A stretch of 64,000 nucleotides of DNA from Sphingosinicella microcystinivorans (lineage in GTDB: Bacteria; Pseudomonadota; Alphaproteobacteria; Sphingomonadales; Sphingomonadaceae): positions 419,382 through 483,381 of the forward strand of contig NZ_RBWX01000009.1 in NCBI RefSeq assembly GCF_003634215.1, written 5' to 3'. Every line of letters starts with the position of its first letter. Position 1 is the stretch's first letter. The position numbers were made by a program, and so were the translations under genes. The notes beneath the pieces were generated by a model. It was not told the origin of the DNA and did no database searches. It saw only the letters and a program-made list of their open reading frames with translations. This document shows positions 53,430 to 62,048 of this stretch, one piece after another.

Positions 53430-54164
53430 TTAGCGAAACGACATCGCAATCGGACTTGATGTGGCAAGACGCACCATATCGAATGGCCGCCCGGCGTGCG
53501 CCAGGTTACCGAGCGTAGGCCGATCAGGGCCTGCAATCGCCTGCTGCACGGTGTAATTGCCACGGTAACCACGGGCGGCCAGATCCCCCGCCATGTCGAG
53601 CACATCTTGATCTTCGAGAAGCGCGTGATGCACCGTGGTGCGCACTTCGAACGGCACGGACTGTTGTGCGCACAACAGGTCGAGCGTTAAGGAAAATTTC
53701 CGGTAGGCGCACGTGCCGGTCACCGCCCGGAACCTTCCCGGTGGCGCCTTGTAATCGAGCGCGATGCGATCGATGAGACGGGCAGCGAGCAGCCGGGCGA
53801 CCACATCGGGCCGCAATCCATTGGTATCGAGCTTTACGGCAAAGCCCATCGCTTTCACTTGCGCCGTGAAGGCGATGAGACCAGGCCACGCTGTCGCCTC
53901 CCCACCCGAAAGCACGACCCCATCCAGCAGTCCTGTGCGACGGCGCAGAAAATTCAGAACATCCGCTTCCGACAAAACTCCTTTGCCCAGCACGATCTGC
54001 GGATTGTGACAATAGCCGCAGCGCATGTTGCACCCCGCTACCCACAGGATGCAGGCGATGCTGTCTGGGAAATCCAGCATCGTAAAAGGAGTGATGGCGT
54101 GAAACGGGCGGGTACGCGCCACTCGTCTGGCGGCGCTCCCCCTCTCTGGCTCGCGCCCCGACAT
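53430..54164 (-). CDS. nrdG: Anaerobic ribonucleotide reductase activase NrdG
   Basis: 244 residues from ATG at 54164, one base after the nrdD stop. The radical SAM motif 'CNMRCGYCHNP' (C-x3-C-x2-C) is intact, followed by 'VVLSGGEATAWPGLIAFTAQVKAMGFAVKLDTNG'. It makes the glycyl radical in NrdD. The protein is longer than E. coli NrdG (about 154 aa), typical of the variant group partnered with NrdD lacking an ATP cone. Confidence 0.92.
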   Translation of the reverse strand: MSGREPERGSAARRVARTRPFHAITPFTMLDFPDSIACILWVAGCNMRCGYCHNPQIVLGKGVLSEADVLNFLRRRTGLLDGVVLSGGEATAWPGLIAFTAQVKAMGFAVKLDTNGLRPDVVARLLAARLIDRIALDYKAPPGRFRAVTGTCAYRKFSLTLDLLCAQQSVPFEVRTTVHHALLEDQDVLDMAGDLAARGYRGNYTVQQAIAGPDRPTLGNLAHAGRPFDMVRLATSSPIAMSFR

Positions 54165-54165
54165 T

Positions 54166-56187
54166 TTAGTGCGTGGGGGCGAACAGGTTGGCCACCATCG
54201 CCGCATCTTCGGTAAAATGGCGGCGCTGGCGATGTTCGCCAACCTTGCCCTTGTTGAAGCTATCGACCGGGCGGAAGTAGCCCATTACCCGCGTCCACAC
54301 CTTGGTCCGCGTGCCGCATTGCGGGCATTCTGGTTGCTCACCGGCCAGATAGCCATGCGTATCACAGACTGAGAACACGGGAGTCAGCGTGACATAGGGC
54401 AAGCGATAGTTGGTCAACACCGTCTTCAAAAAGCTGCGCGCTGCAGCCGCACTCGACAGCCTCTCGCTCATGTAGAGATGCAGCACCGTGCCGCCCGTAT
54501 ATTTGCATTGCAGATCATTCTGCAAGTCCAGCGCCTCGAACGGATCTTCGGTGTGATCAACCGGGATCTGCGAGCTGTTCGTGTAATAGATATTCTCGCC
54601 GCTCCCCGCTTGCAGGATATCGGGAAAACGCCTTCTGTCCTCCTTGGCGAAGCGATAAGTGGTTCCTTCGGCCGGCGTTGCCTCGAGATTATAGAGATTA
54701 CCGGTACTCTCCTGATAGCTGATCAGCCGGGCACGCATATGATCCAGGATGCCGAGCGCCAGTTCGATGCCCTGCCGTTCGGTCAGGTCATGATCGTCGC
54801 CCGTGAAATTGCGCACCATCTCGTTCATGCCATTGACCCCGATGGTGGAGAAATGGTTGCGCAGGAACGGCAGGTAGCGCGCGGTATAGGGATAGAGGCC
54901 ACGATCATACATTTTTTGCACGAATGCCCGCTTCTTTTCGAGCGTCGAACTGGCGATATCCATCAGTCGATCGAGCTCGGTCATCAAACCTGCCAGATCA
55001 TCTTTGAACCGATAGCCCAAAGCTGCCATGTTGATGGTGACAACGCCGAGTGAGCCGGTCATCTCCGCCGAGCCGAACAGGCCGTTGCCGCGCTTCAGCA
55101 ATTCACGCAGATCGAGTTGCAGCCGACAACACATCGAACGCACCGCGCCGGGGGCATAGGCTTCCGGATTGGGCCGGCGTTCGCCAGTCTCCGGATCCCG
55201 CACATACTGGCTACCGATGAAATTCTGGAAATAGGAGGAACCGACCTTGGCCGCATTGTCAAAAATGACCGTGGCTACCCCGCTCTCCCAGTTGAAATCC
55301 TCTGTGATGTTGACTGTAGGAATGGGGAAGGTGAAGGGCTGACCGGTGGAATCCCCTTCGGTCATCACCTCATAATAAGCGATGTTGATCTGTTCCATTT
55401 CCGGTGCGAAATGCGAAAATCTCATGTCTTCGAGGCAGCGAATGCCCATGTCGCGCGCCCGTGCGCGCGCAAGCAGAGCCTCATCGTTCAGTCCTGCGAA
55501 CAGGTGCCGGTCGCGATAAGTCGGGTAAAGAATGCGCAGGTCCTCGGGTACGGTGATGTCGAGCGTGATATTGGTGAAGGGGGATTGCCCCCAGCGCGCG
55601 GGCACATTGAGATTGTAGACAAACTGGCGAATGGCCTTCTTGATCTCCGGAAAACCCAGAGAGTCGAGAAACACATAGGGCGCAAGGTAGGTGTCAAAAC
55701 TGGAAAAGGCCTGTGCTCCTGCCCATTCGGATTGGAGAATGCCAAGAAAGTTGCTCATCTGACCCAGCGCTTCCCGGAAATGACGCGGAGGGCGAGAGGA
55801 CACCCGGCCGGCCACGCCGTTGAAACCGTCATTTAGCAGCCCACGCAGCGACCAGCCCGCGCAATAGCCGGTCAGGCAGTCGAGATCGTGGATATGAAGA
55901 TCCCCCTGCCGATGGGCCAATCCCTCCTCGGGCGCGTAGATCGTATCGAGCCAAAAGTTGGCGATTACCTTACCCGCGACATTGCTGATCAGGCCGGCCT
56001 GGGAATAGCCTACATTGGCATTCGCCTTGATCCGCCAGTCGGCGCCGGAGATGTATTCATCGACGGCGTCCGAACAATTGATGTTCCGTCGGCCTGCAAG
56101 CTGAACGATCGGAGCGGAGTTCTGTGGCGATGCCTCGGAAGCCGCGATCAATCCTGACACATGCTCAGTGACGTCTGCTACACGCAT
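54166..56187 (-). CDS. nrdD: Anaerobic ribonucleoside-triphosphate reductase NrdD (class III)
   Basis: 673 residues from ATG at 56187, chosen because GGAG lies six bases upstream; an ATG at 56208 would add seven residues. Catalytic region 'GAVRSMCCRLQLDLRELLKRGNGLFGSAEMTGSLGVVTINMAALGYRF', Zn ribbon 'CDTHGY...ECPQCG', and the glycyl-radical loop 'RVMGYFRPVDSFNKGKVGEHRQRRHF' are all visible. It reduces NTPs to dNTPs without O2. No N-terminal ATP cone is present, so allosteric overall control by dATP through a cone is not expected. A perfect FNR box lies upstream. Confidence 0.94.
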   Translation of the reverse strand: MRVADVTEHVSGLIAASEASPQNSAPIVQLAGRRNINCSDAVDEYISGADWRIKANANVGYSQAGLISNVAGKVIANFWLDTIYAPEEGLAHRQGDLHIHDLDCLTGYCAGWSLRGLLNDGFNGVAGRVSSRPPRHFREALGQMSNFLGILQSEWAGAQAFSSFDTYLAPYVFLDSLGFPEIKKAIRQFVYNLNVPARWGQSPFTNITLDITVPEDLRILYPTYRDRHLFAGLNDEALLARARARDMGIRCLEDMRFSHFAPEMEQINIAYYEVMTEGDSTGQPFTFPIPTVNITEDFNWESGVATVIFDNAAKVGSSYFQNFIGSQYVRDPETGERRPNPEAYAPGAVRSMCCRLQLDLRELLKRGNGLFGSAEMTGSLGVVTINMAALGYRFKDDLAGLMTELDRLMDIASSTLEKKRAFVQKMYDRGLYPYTARYLPFLRNHFSTIGVNGMNEMVRNFTGDDHDLTERQGIELALGILDHMRARLISYQESTGNLYNLEATPAEGTTYRFAKEDRRRFPDILQAGSGENIYYTNSSQIPVDHTEDPFEALDLQNDLQCKYTGGTVLHLYMSERLSSAAAARSFLKTVLTNYRLPYVTLTPVFSVCDTHGYLAGEQPECPQCGTRTKVWTRVMGYFRPVDSFNKGKVGEHRQRRHFTEDAAMVANLFAPTH

Positions 56188-56253
56188 CACCTTCTCCATA
56201 ATCAACATTTAGTATGCAATTTGACTATGTGCGCTATATGCGGAAATCAGGAT

Positions 56254-56267
56254 TTGATTTATATCAA
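56254..56267 (-). promoter_or_regulatory. FNR/DNR-type box of nrdDG
   Basis: TTGAT-TTAT-ATCAA, identical to the box before the nnrS pair. Its centre (56260.5) is 43.5 bases from a start near 56217 on the minus strand, with CATAGT (minus strand, 56229-56224) as a possible -10. This links oxygen-free dNTP synthesis to the same regulator as nitrate respiration. Confidence 0.85.
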
Positions 56268-56294
56268 TTCAGTTCTGGTGGACGCCTCGATTAG

Positions 56295-56459
56295 GAGAGC
56301 GATGATGCGCTCAAGCTCGAAGCGATGCGCAGGGTGGCACAGCTTGGACTTGAAGATATCATTTTCGGCCGCTTCCAGGACGTGCAACCCGGCGCCGTTG
56401 ATGCTGCGGTCGAAAGACTTGGCGTCGAAGCCGGAAAGCGACTTATCAAGACCGCTTGA
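56295..56459 (+). pseudogene. Fragment of an antitoxin-like gene
   Basis: A 54-codon frame, opened by a stop at 56292, reads '...DDALKLEAMRRVAQLGLEDIIFGRFQDV...VERLGVEAGKRLIKTA'. This resembles the C-terminal tail of a ParD/RHH antitoxin of type II systems, but it has no start or N-terminal part. The rest of the 429-base gap (56209-56637) holds the nrdD box and nothing else I recognise. Low confidence; it may be chance. Confidence 0.3.
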
Positions 56460-56637
56460 GGCACAGACTGAGACGAACGGCAAGCAGCCTGATCCCGATC
56501 GTCATCACTACGATCGGACGGTCGCCTTTGAGCGCTAATTAAGGCGTCTTATTTAAGAAATCGCCAATTAAAGCGAACCCCGCTTTGTTTAAATAAGCGT
56601 TTGCAGCCAAAAGATAACGGATGTAGACACCACCATC

Positions 56638-57801
56638 ATGCAAGATCGGCTCGGACGCTATATCGAAACGCCCGCGGGCGGCGAGACCGTTCGCGCTTTT
56701 GTGCCGCCGCCGCTTCCACCTTCGCCGCCAATCGACCTGTTGCGTCTACTGGAACGATTGAGTCTTGCTGAACGTGCCATTGGCCGGCTCGACGGTATTA
56801 CGACTCTCCTGCCCCGACAGGAGCTGTTCCTCTACATGTATGTACGAAAGGAAGCTGTCCTTTCATCCCAGATCGAGGGCACGCAATCCACGCTCACCGA
56901 CCTGCTTAGATTTGAGAGCGAAGCGCAAGTCGGCGAGCCGGTCGATGACATTCGCGAAGTCTCGAACTACGTCGACGCGCTGATGTACGGACTTGAGCGG
57001 CTGGACAGCCTTCCGCTCTCGCTTCGCCTCGTTCGAGAAATGCATTCTCGATTGCTACAGAGCGGGCGGGGGGGAACCAAGAATCCAGGCACGTTCAGGC
57101 GATCGCAAAACTGGATCGGAGGTTCCCGGCCAGGAAACGCTCTTTTCGTGCCCCCGCCGATCAGTGAACTCGATCGGTGTCTCGACGAATTCGAACGGTT
57201 CCTCCACGAGGACGAATCCCGCCTACCTGCTCTGATCAAGGCGGGTCTCCTCCATGTTCAGTTCGAGACCATCCATCCTTTTTTGGACGGAAACGGCCGC
57301 ATCGGCCGTCTGCTCGTGACGCTTTACCTCTGTACGCAGGACGTATTGAGGTCACCGCTCCTCTACCTCAGCCTTTACCTCAAAACCCATCGGACCGAAT
57401 ATTATCGGCTCCTGCAGGCCGTCCGTGAGCGCGGCGACTGGGAAGCATGGCTGGAGTTCTTTCTGGACGGTGTTTCGGAAACAGCCAATCAGGCATTCGA
57501 TGCCGCAACCCGGATCGTCGATCTGTTCAAGCAGGACCGGGACCGCATTGCAGCTGAAAGCGATAGACCTGGATCGGCACTTCGGGTCCACGAATGCCTT
57601 CAGCAGCATCCATTCGCCACGGCTGCCGGCCTCGTTGCACAAACAGGCCTCACCACCCCCACCATCAATGCCGTGCTCGTCGAACTGGAACGCCTCGGCA
57701 TCGTCGCCGAAGTGACCGGCCGTAAGCGCGGCCGTGTTTTCGGATACCCGACCTATCTCGGCATTCTCAGCGAAGGCACAGACCCATTGCCCGCAGAATA
57801 G
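56638..57801 (+). CDS. Fic family protein (AMP transferase domain)
   Basis: 387 residues: an N-terminal Fic_N segment, the Fic core with the full motif H213-PFLDGNGR-IGR (H-P-F-x2-G-N-G-R-x2-R), and a C-terminal winged helix ('LRVHECLQQHPFATAAGLVAQTGLTTPTINAVLVELERLGIVAEV'). A class II inhibitory motif S76-x3-E80-G81 is present in the N-terminal domain, so self-inhibition is intramolecular. Fic enzymes transfer AMP to protein hydroxyls. Target unknown. It sits between cargo and relaxase and could act as a stabilising or regulatory gene of the element. Confidence 0.9.
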   Translation: MQDRLGRYIETPAGGETVRAFVPPPLPPSPPIDLLRLLERLSLAERAIGRLDGITTLLPRQELFLYMYVRKEAVLSSQIEGTQSTLTDLLRFESEAQVGEPVDDIREVSNYVDALMYGLERLDSLPLSLRLVREMHSRLLQSGRGGTKNPGTFRRSQNWIGGSRPGNALFVPPPISELDRCLDEFERFLHEDESRLPALIKAGLLHVQFETIHPFLDGNGRIGRLLVTLYLCTQDVLRSPLLYLSLYLKTHRTEYYRLLQAVRERGDWEAWLEFFLDGVSETANQAFDAATRIVDLFKQDRDRIAAESDRPGSALRVHECLQQHPFATAAGLVAQTGLTTPTINAVLVELERLGIVAEVTGRKRGRVFGYPTYLGILSEGTDPLPAE

Positions 57802-57927
57802 CCCGCAATACATCCTTATCCGGTGTCGTTTGTACCCGGCGCTACCCGGAAACTCTGTTTGGATTCGACACCTAGACACGCGACAAAAGCCCGACGTCAT
57901 GAAATGCATGATGGAGACGGATGGGCT

Positions 57928-59901
57928 TTACGAGATGCTCGGCCCGCTGCGCTGGCGTCCGATCGTCCAGCTGATACCGGATTCCCGAACGATACCCCCT
58001 ACGCTCTTGCCGACGTGGCGTTCGAGCATGTCCCGCCAGGGCACAAGCGTGAAGTCGCGCGCCCGTTCGATGAGTGCGTGCCGGCCGCTTGTCATCTCCA
58101 CCGCGCGGACCAGCCTGCCCTGGACCGCATCGCCCGTTTTGGCTTCCTTGTACGGCAGCCTGAGCTCTTCCGACAGCCGAGCCCCGACGCGTAGTAGTTC
58201 GCGCCGCTGCAACGCCGCGAGCAGGTTCCGGCGATAGATAGTCCTGCCGTCCTGTTCCTCGGCAAGCTGCTCGGCGAGGAGCCATTGCCGGCGCAGCTCC
58301 CGCGCGGCGTGGACCTCGCGGCCGAAACCCGCGTCGCGTACGGGCACCGGCGAGCCTGCGATGAGATCGCGGTCGAGCCAGGTGGCGGCCTCGGCAACGG
58401 CAAGCGCCTCCAAGGGCACGGCGGACAAGGTTTCGACCGAGACGGGGCGGTCACGCAATTGTCGCGCTTCGAACCGCTTCACCTTTTCCAGGTGATCGGG
58501 CGTGATGATCCAGGCCCCGTCGGGTTCGCGCTCGACGCTTCGCGTGGCGCGCCGCATCGCCTCCAGTCGGCGCACATGCGCCTCGGCGAACGCTTCGGTG
58601 GCGCTCGGGTCATGCTTCAGGTGCGCGTCGATCGTGTAACGTCCGCCATGCGCCGCGGCGACCTCGGCGATGGTGCGGTCTGCGGCGCGAATACCGCCCG
58701 CGCGCGGCGTGATCCTGACGATCGCATCGCGCGGGATCATCCCCGCCGCTTCACCTTTCCCGAGCGGCGCGTAATGCGCGCGCCCGTCGATGCCGTCGAT
58801 GAGCAGATAGTGACGATCCTCGTGCTCGTCGGCGAGACCGCGGGAGAGGACGCGGCCGACGATCGGCCGGGCGCCCACGGCGGCGGGATCGTAAATGGCG
58901 CAGTCGGCGCCTGCGCGTTCGAGATTTCGGGCGGAAAGATCGCGCTGCATCGTGCGGATGATGTCGCCGCGTTCGCCGATTCGGCGGAGCGTCGTCGCAA
59001 GGTCGGCGTCGAGACGCCAGCAATCGCCGCCAAGATGTGTGGCGATATCCATGCGCGCGAGCTTCTGCAACCGGCCGACGCGAAGTGCCTGCTGAAAGGG
59101 GTCACTGTCCGCGGCGCTCACGATGCGCATTTCGTCCATGTCGCGGATGAGGCGCCGGTCGATTGCGGTCAAGCGCTCCGCGCCCGTATCACTGCGCAGC
59201 CGTTCCTCAATTTCAAGATCGGTGCGCGGCCCGAGATCGAGGTTGACGATATCGGCCGCGCGCGCCCGCAGTCCGTGCGAAATATAGTCCCGCGCGATGA
59301 CGAGATCGCCGCCGCGATCGTCCTTGCCGCGCAGGATCACATGCGTATGCGGATGGCCCGTGTTGAAATGATCGACCGCGACCCAGTCGAGCTTGGTGCC
59401 CAGGTCTTGTTCCATCTGGTGCATCAGCCGGCGCACGAAGGGCTTGAGATCGGGATACTGATCGGCGTCCTCGGCGGACACGATGAAGCGGAACTGGTGA
59501 CGGTCGCCGTCCGCGCGTTCGAGAAACGCCTTGCCGTCGGCGATATCCCTGCCTTCTGAATAAAGCGCCCCGGGCGCGCCGTCGCGGGTCACGCCGTCAC
59601 GCTGTATGTAGCCGAGGTGCGCCCGCGCGCCGCGTATCCCTTTGCCAGCCAGCATCACAAGCCGCGTCTTGACGATCACCCGGCGCGCGCGAAACCCGGC
59701 AAGGCGGTCGTGGAATCCGAGTACGCGCGCGACGCTCGCGCCGCGGCCGATCCGACTGCCGTCGAAGCTGCCGCGCCTGCCCGTGCCGGGTCCGCGTTTG
59801 CCCGCACGCGCTGCGGCCTTCATCACCTGCGAGAGATAGCGTGGTTCACCGGCTTTACCGCGCATCCGACCCAGGCGCGGAGTAAACTCGTCATCGTGCA
59901 T
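57928..59901 (-). CDS. VirD2-type relaxase with DUF3363
   Basis: 657 residues. The relaxase motif III is D-H-x4-H183-P-H185-T-H187 ('VDHFNTGHPHTHVILRG'), and a candidate catalytic Tyr98 lies in 'AHLGYIQRDG'. The C-terminal half is the DUF3363 region. It would nick oriT and pilot DNA through the trb channel. In related elements it lies next to TraF and TraG; here TraG is 23 kb away and no TraF is present. Called rlxS in Tn4371; I leave the symbol empty. Confidence 0.9.
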   Translation of the reverse strand: MHDDEFTPRLGRMRGKAGEPRYLSQVMKAAARAGKRGPGTGRRGSFDGSRIGRGASVARVLGFHDRLAGFRARRVIVKTRLVMLAGKGIRGARAHLGYIQRDGVTRDGAPGALYSEGRDIADGKAFLERADGDRHQFRFIVSAEDADQYPDLKPFVRRLMHQMEQDLGTKLDWVAVDHFNTGHPHTHVILRGKDDRGGDLVIARDYISHGLRARAADIVNLDLGPRTDLEIEERLRSDTGAERLTAIDRRLIRDMDEMRIVSAADSDPFQQALRVGRLQKLARMDIATHLGGDCWRLDADLATTLRRIGERGDIIRTMQRDLSARNLERAGADCAIYDPAAVGARPIVGRVLSRGLADEHEDRHYLLIDGIDGRAHYAPLGKGEAAGMIPRDAIVRITPRAGGIRAADRTIAEVAAAHGGRYTIDAHLKHDPSATEAFAEAHVRRLEAMRRATRSVEREPDGAWIITPDHLEKVKRFEARQLRDRPVSVETLSAVPLEALAVAEAATWLDRDLIAGSPVPVRDAGFGREVHAARELRRQWLLAEQLAEEQDGRTIYRRNLLAALQRRELLRVGARLSEELRLPYKEAKTGDAVQGRLVRAVEMTSGRHALIERARDFTLVPWRDMLERHVGKSVGGIVRESGISWTIGRQRSGPSIS

Positions 59902-60230
59902 GTCTTACGTCCTTCCGCACCGGAATGACGCTCCCCGCCAAAAGAATGGCATTCCCGCGGATATTGGCAAGGCGTCTCGCGATTGGGCGCTGAAACCCGC
60001 GCAAATCCTCGCATTCGCGGAAGGCCTGTCTCGCGCAAAATTTGCGTGTCTCGCGAAATTCTCCAAAAAACGATGTGCAGACAATCACGTGAAATATCGC
60101 GAGATATTGCTTCTATCTTGCCCTACACCGATTTCGCCCATCCAGCCTCCGATCCCCCTCTACAGCCCCCCTTCCCCGGGCTAAAATCCATCAGCACGAG
60201 TGGGCACGCCGGCGTGGGGAAGGACGAAAA
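59902..60230. other. Intergenic region, candidate oriT
   Basis: 329 bases upstream of the relaxase. AATATC (60093-60098), a GCGA loop and GATATT (60103-60108) form a hairpin, followed after four bases by CTATCTTGCCC (60113-60123). This differs by one base from the IncP-type nick consensus YATCCTG-Y. TCGCG/CTCGCG-type repeats (near 59972, 60029, 60050) surround it. No protein gene is convincing. The nick-site call is inference. Confidence 0.35.
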
Positions 60231-60632
60231 ATGCTGAGGGGCACCTGCCACTGTGGCAGCACGGAATGGACGATGACCGGTGATCCGGGATCGATCACCG
60301 CCTGCAACTGCACGCTCTGCCGCCGTTACGGCGCGCTCTGGGCCTATGATTATGTGGACGGCCGCATCACCATTTCCGGCGCGACACGCAGCTATAGACG
60401 CGCCGGAAAAGCCGATCCGGCGCTCGAAATCCTGTTCTGCCCAACCTGTGCGGGTGTGCTCGCATGGCGCGGCCTTCGGCGCGAGGACGACGGGCGTTTT
60501 CGGATCGCCGTCAACGTCCGGCTGGCGCCGCCGGAGGCCGTTGCTGATCTCATGATCGATCACTTCGACGGCCTCGATACATTCGACGACCTGCCCCCGG
60601 ATGGACGCTGCGTGCGCGATCTTTGGTTCTAG
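60231..60632 (+). CDS. GFA-family zinc protein (CENP-V/formaldehyde-activating fold)
   Basis: 133 residues. GFA zinc ligands: 'GTCHCGSTEWTM' (C-x-C), 'ACNCTLCRR' (C-x-C-x2-C) and 'FCPTCAGVLAWRG' (C-x2-C). AAGGACG precedes the ATG. It is the only rightward gene in this minus-strand part of the element, so it is likely a small cargo insertion. Substrate unknown; the family name does not prove formaldehyde chemistry. Confidence 0.88.
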   Translation: MLRGTCHCGSTEWTMTGDPGSITACNCTLCRRYGALWAYDYVDGRITISGATRSYRRAGKADPALEILFCPTCAGVLAWRGLRREDDGRFRIAVNVRLAPPEAVADLMIDHFDGLDTFDDLPPDGRCVRDLWF

Positions 60633-60695
60633 AGGGCGCCAAAACAGAGCCGGAAGCGACGCCTGAATTGCATCGCTCCCGGCCCTGTGCAGCGC

Positions 60696-60854
60696 TTATT
60701 CGGATGCGGGAAACGCTGCTTCCAGTTCCGAAATCAACCGCGTTTTCTCCGCCAATGCGGCGCGAAGTTCGCGCGTTATCAGCGCGATTTCCGCCGGGTC
60801 ATCGCACCATTTGAGCTCGGCGCGCAGTTCCTCGATATGCGCCTCGATCGTCAT
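60696..60854 (-). CDS. Small hypothetical protein (52 aa)
   Basis: 52 residues, MTIEAHIEELRAEL... ending in 'LISELEAAFPASE', a single acidic coiled helix. The second of two adjacent ATGs (60854) is chosen because GAGGAGG lies five bases ahead. Its function is unknown; a longer Arg/Pro-rich frame upstream is not used. It is convergent with the GFA gene. Confidence 0.55.
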   Translation of the reverse strand: MTIEAHIEELRAELKWCDDPAEIALITRELRAALAEKTRLISELEAAFPASE

Positions 60855-61082
60855 CATCGCCTCCTCTTTTTTTGCAGGACAGGCGGTCCAGACCGGCGGC
60901 GCGCGGGGCCGGGTCAGGGACCGCGAAGCGGCCGCTGCAAGCGGCGGCAGGGGCAACGATTTTGCGGTACGCAAAATGGTGGGTTCCCTGCCGTCCTTGA
61001 CGCGGCGCCGTGCGCCGCCGGACGATGGCCCGTGTCGTGGAAGACGCCCCTCTCCCGCCGCGCCGCCCGGGTCTTCGGCAAT

Positions 61083-61116
61083 GAAGAAGCCCCGCGCCGG
61101 TGACCCGGCGCGGGGC
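61083..61116 (-). terminator. Rho-independent terminator after the DUF736 gene
   Basis: Minus-strand GCCCCGCGCCGG (61116-61105) and CCGGCGCGGGGC (61100-61089) form a 12-base-pair GC-rich stem with a 4-base loop, followed by TTCTTC. It starts 11 bases after the DUF736 stop. Confidence 0.85.
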
Positions 61117-61126
61117 GATTTCCGGC

Positions 61127-61447
61127 TCAGTCGCCGGGGTTCCAGATGATCGCGAACGTATCGTCGTCATCCTGCCCAGCGGCGCGGCCGAGGTTCGCGT
61201 AGAGCGTGCGCGCGCCGAGTTCGGGGGCCGACATCGCGAGCCGGACGTATTCACGGCCGCTCACCTCGCCGGTGCGGACCCAGCCGCCGCCGAGCTCGAC
61301 GCCGTTCGAGACGACGCGGTAGTCGGGCTGGTCGCCGGACTTGCCGCGGTTGGGGAGGATCGTGACGTCGGCGTTCACCGAGAGCGTGCGGATCGATCCC
61401 TTGAAGCTGCCGTCGGCTTGACGCTGCACATATCCGATTGCGGGCAT
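61127..61447 (-). CDS. DUF736 family protein
   Basis: 106 residues from ATG at 61447. The whole family pattern is present: 'IGYVQRQADGSFKGSIRTLSVNADVTILPN', 'DYRVVSNGVELGGGWVRTGEVSGREYVRLAMSAPELGARTLYANLGRAAGQDDDDTFAIIWNP'. DUF736 genes are markers of trb-type elements in proteobacteria and typically lie near the relaxase and ParB. Function unknown. It is followed by a strong terminator. Confidence 0.93.
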   Translation of the reverse strand: MPAIGYVQRQADGSFKGSIRTLSVNADVTILPNRGKSGDQPDYRVVSNGVELGGGWVRTGEVSGREYVRLAMSAPELGARTLYANLGRAAGQDDDDTFAIIWNPGD

Positions 61448-61811
61448 TTGAAGTTCTCCTGTCTGATCGCCGGGCACCATGCCGGGCGATGGCGTGCCTC
61501 AAGGACGGCCGCAGGACATGCGGCGCGAACCCGTAGGGCCGGAGCGACCGAGCGGAGGACCGGAAGCGGCGGGCTGATTTGAAGCGAAGCGGCCGCGAGG
61601 AGCGCCGCGCGAAGGCGGCGCGGGGAAATCAGTCTGCGCGCGATGGTTTTGCGGCCGCACGCGGCCGTCCAGGGCCTCGAGCCACGCCCGGTGTGCGGCG
61701 CGCGACTGGAAGACCAGCGGTACGGCAAGCGGCTGTGCGGCAGCGTAGCCGTCCAGCCTTCCATGATCCCCGCTTCCGGGCGGGCGCACGCGTACCTATA
61801 TCCCTCCGGCC
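61448..61811. other. Gene-poor GC-rich spacer
   Basis: 364 bases between DUF736 and the broken zinc-ribbon ORF. Several overlapping frames exist because of high GC, but none has a recognisable fold or a ribosome site. It presumably holds the DUF736 promoter (minus strand). I see no repeat or RNA structure that I can name. Confidence 0.4.
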
Positions 61812-62035
61812 ATGAACAGCGACTCGATTACGGCGCGCATTGAAGCCCTCGTCACGCGGCTCGGCGGCGCGGCGATCTGCGATGGGTGCGTGACGCTGCG
61901 CTCGCGCTCAAGGCGGGCCAAAGGACGGATGCCGCGCTGCGGGGGCTTGCCGGACGCGGCGGATTCGAACGGCGGCGCGGCACGTGCACGCTGTGCAATA
62001 CCGAGACGGCGGTTACCGTGCACGGCGCGGGCTGA
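61812..62035 (+). pseudogene. Frameshifted small zinc-ribbon protein
   Basis: The first frame begins MNSDSITARIEALVTRLGG and reaches 'AICDGCV' at 61890. From GAC at 61892 a second frame continues 'DAALALKAGQRTDAALRGLAGRGGFERRRGTCTLCNTETAVTVHGAG' and stops at 62033. Joined, they give one 74-residue protein with paired C-x2-C sites, resembling small proteins of such elements. One base appears to be missing near 61890-61892. No ribosome site is seen; a sequencing error is possible. Confidence 0.6.
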
Positions 62036-62048
62036 GCGCGGGAATCAC

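Noticed and set aside
59900..60184. A 94-codon plus-strand frame upstream of the GFA gene
   Set aside because: No recognisable fold, Pro/Ser-rich end, overlaps the expected oriT/promoter region.
61499..61789. A 96-codon minus-strand frame between DUF736 and the zinc-ribbon ORF
   Set aside because: Several overlapping frames of equal quality; no ribosome site or domain.
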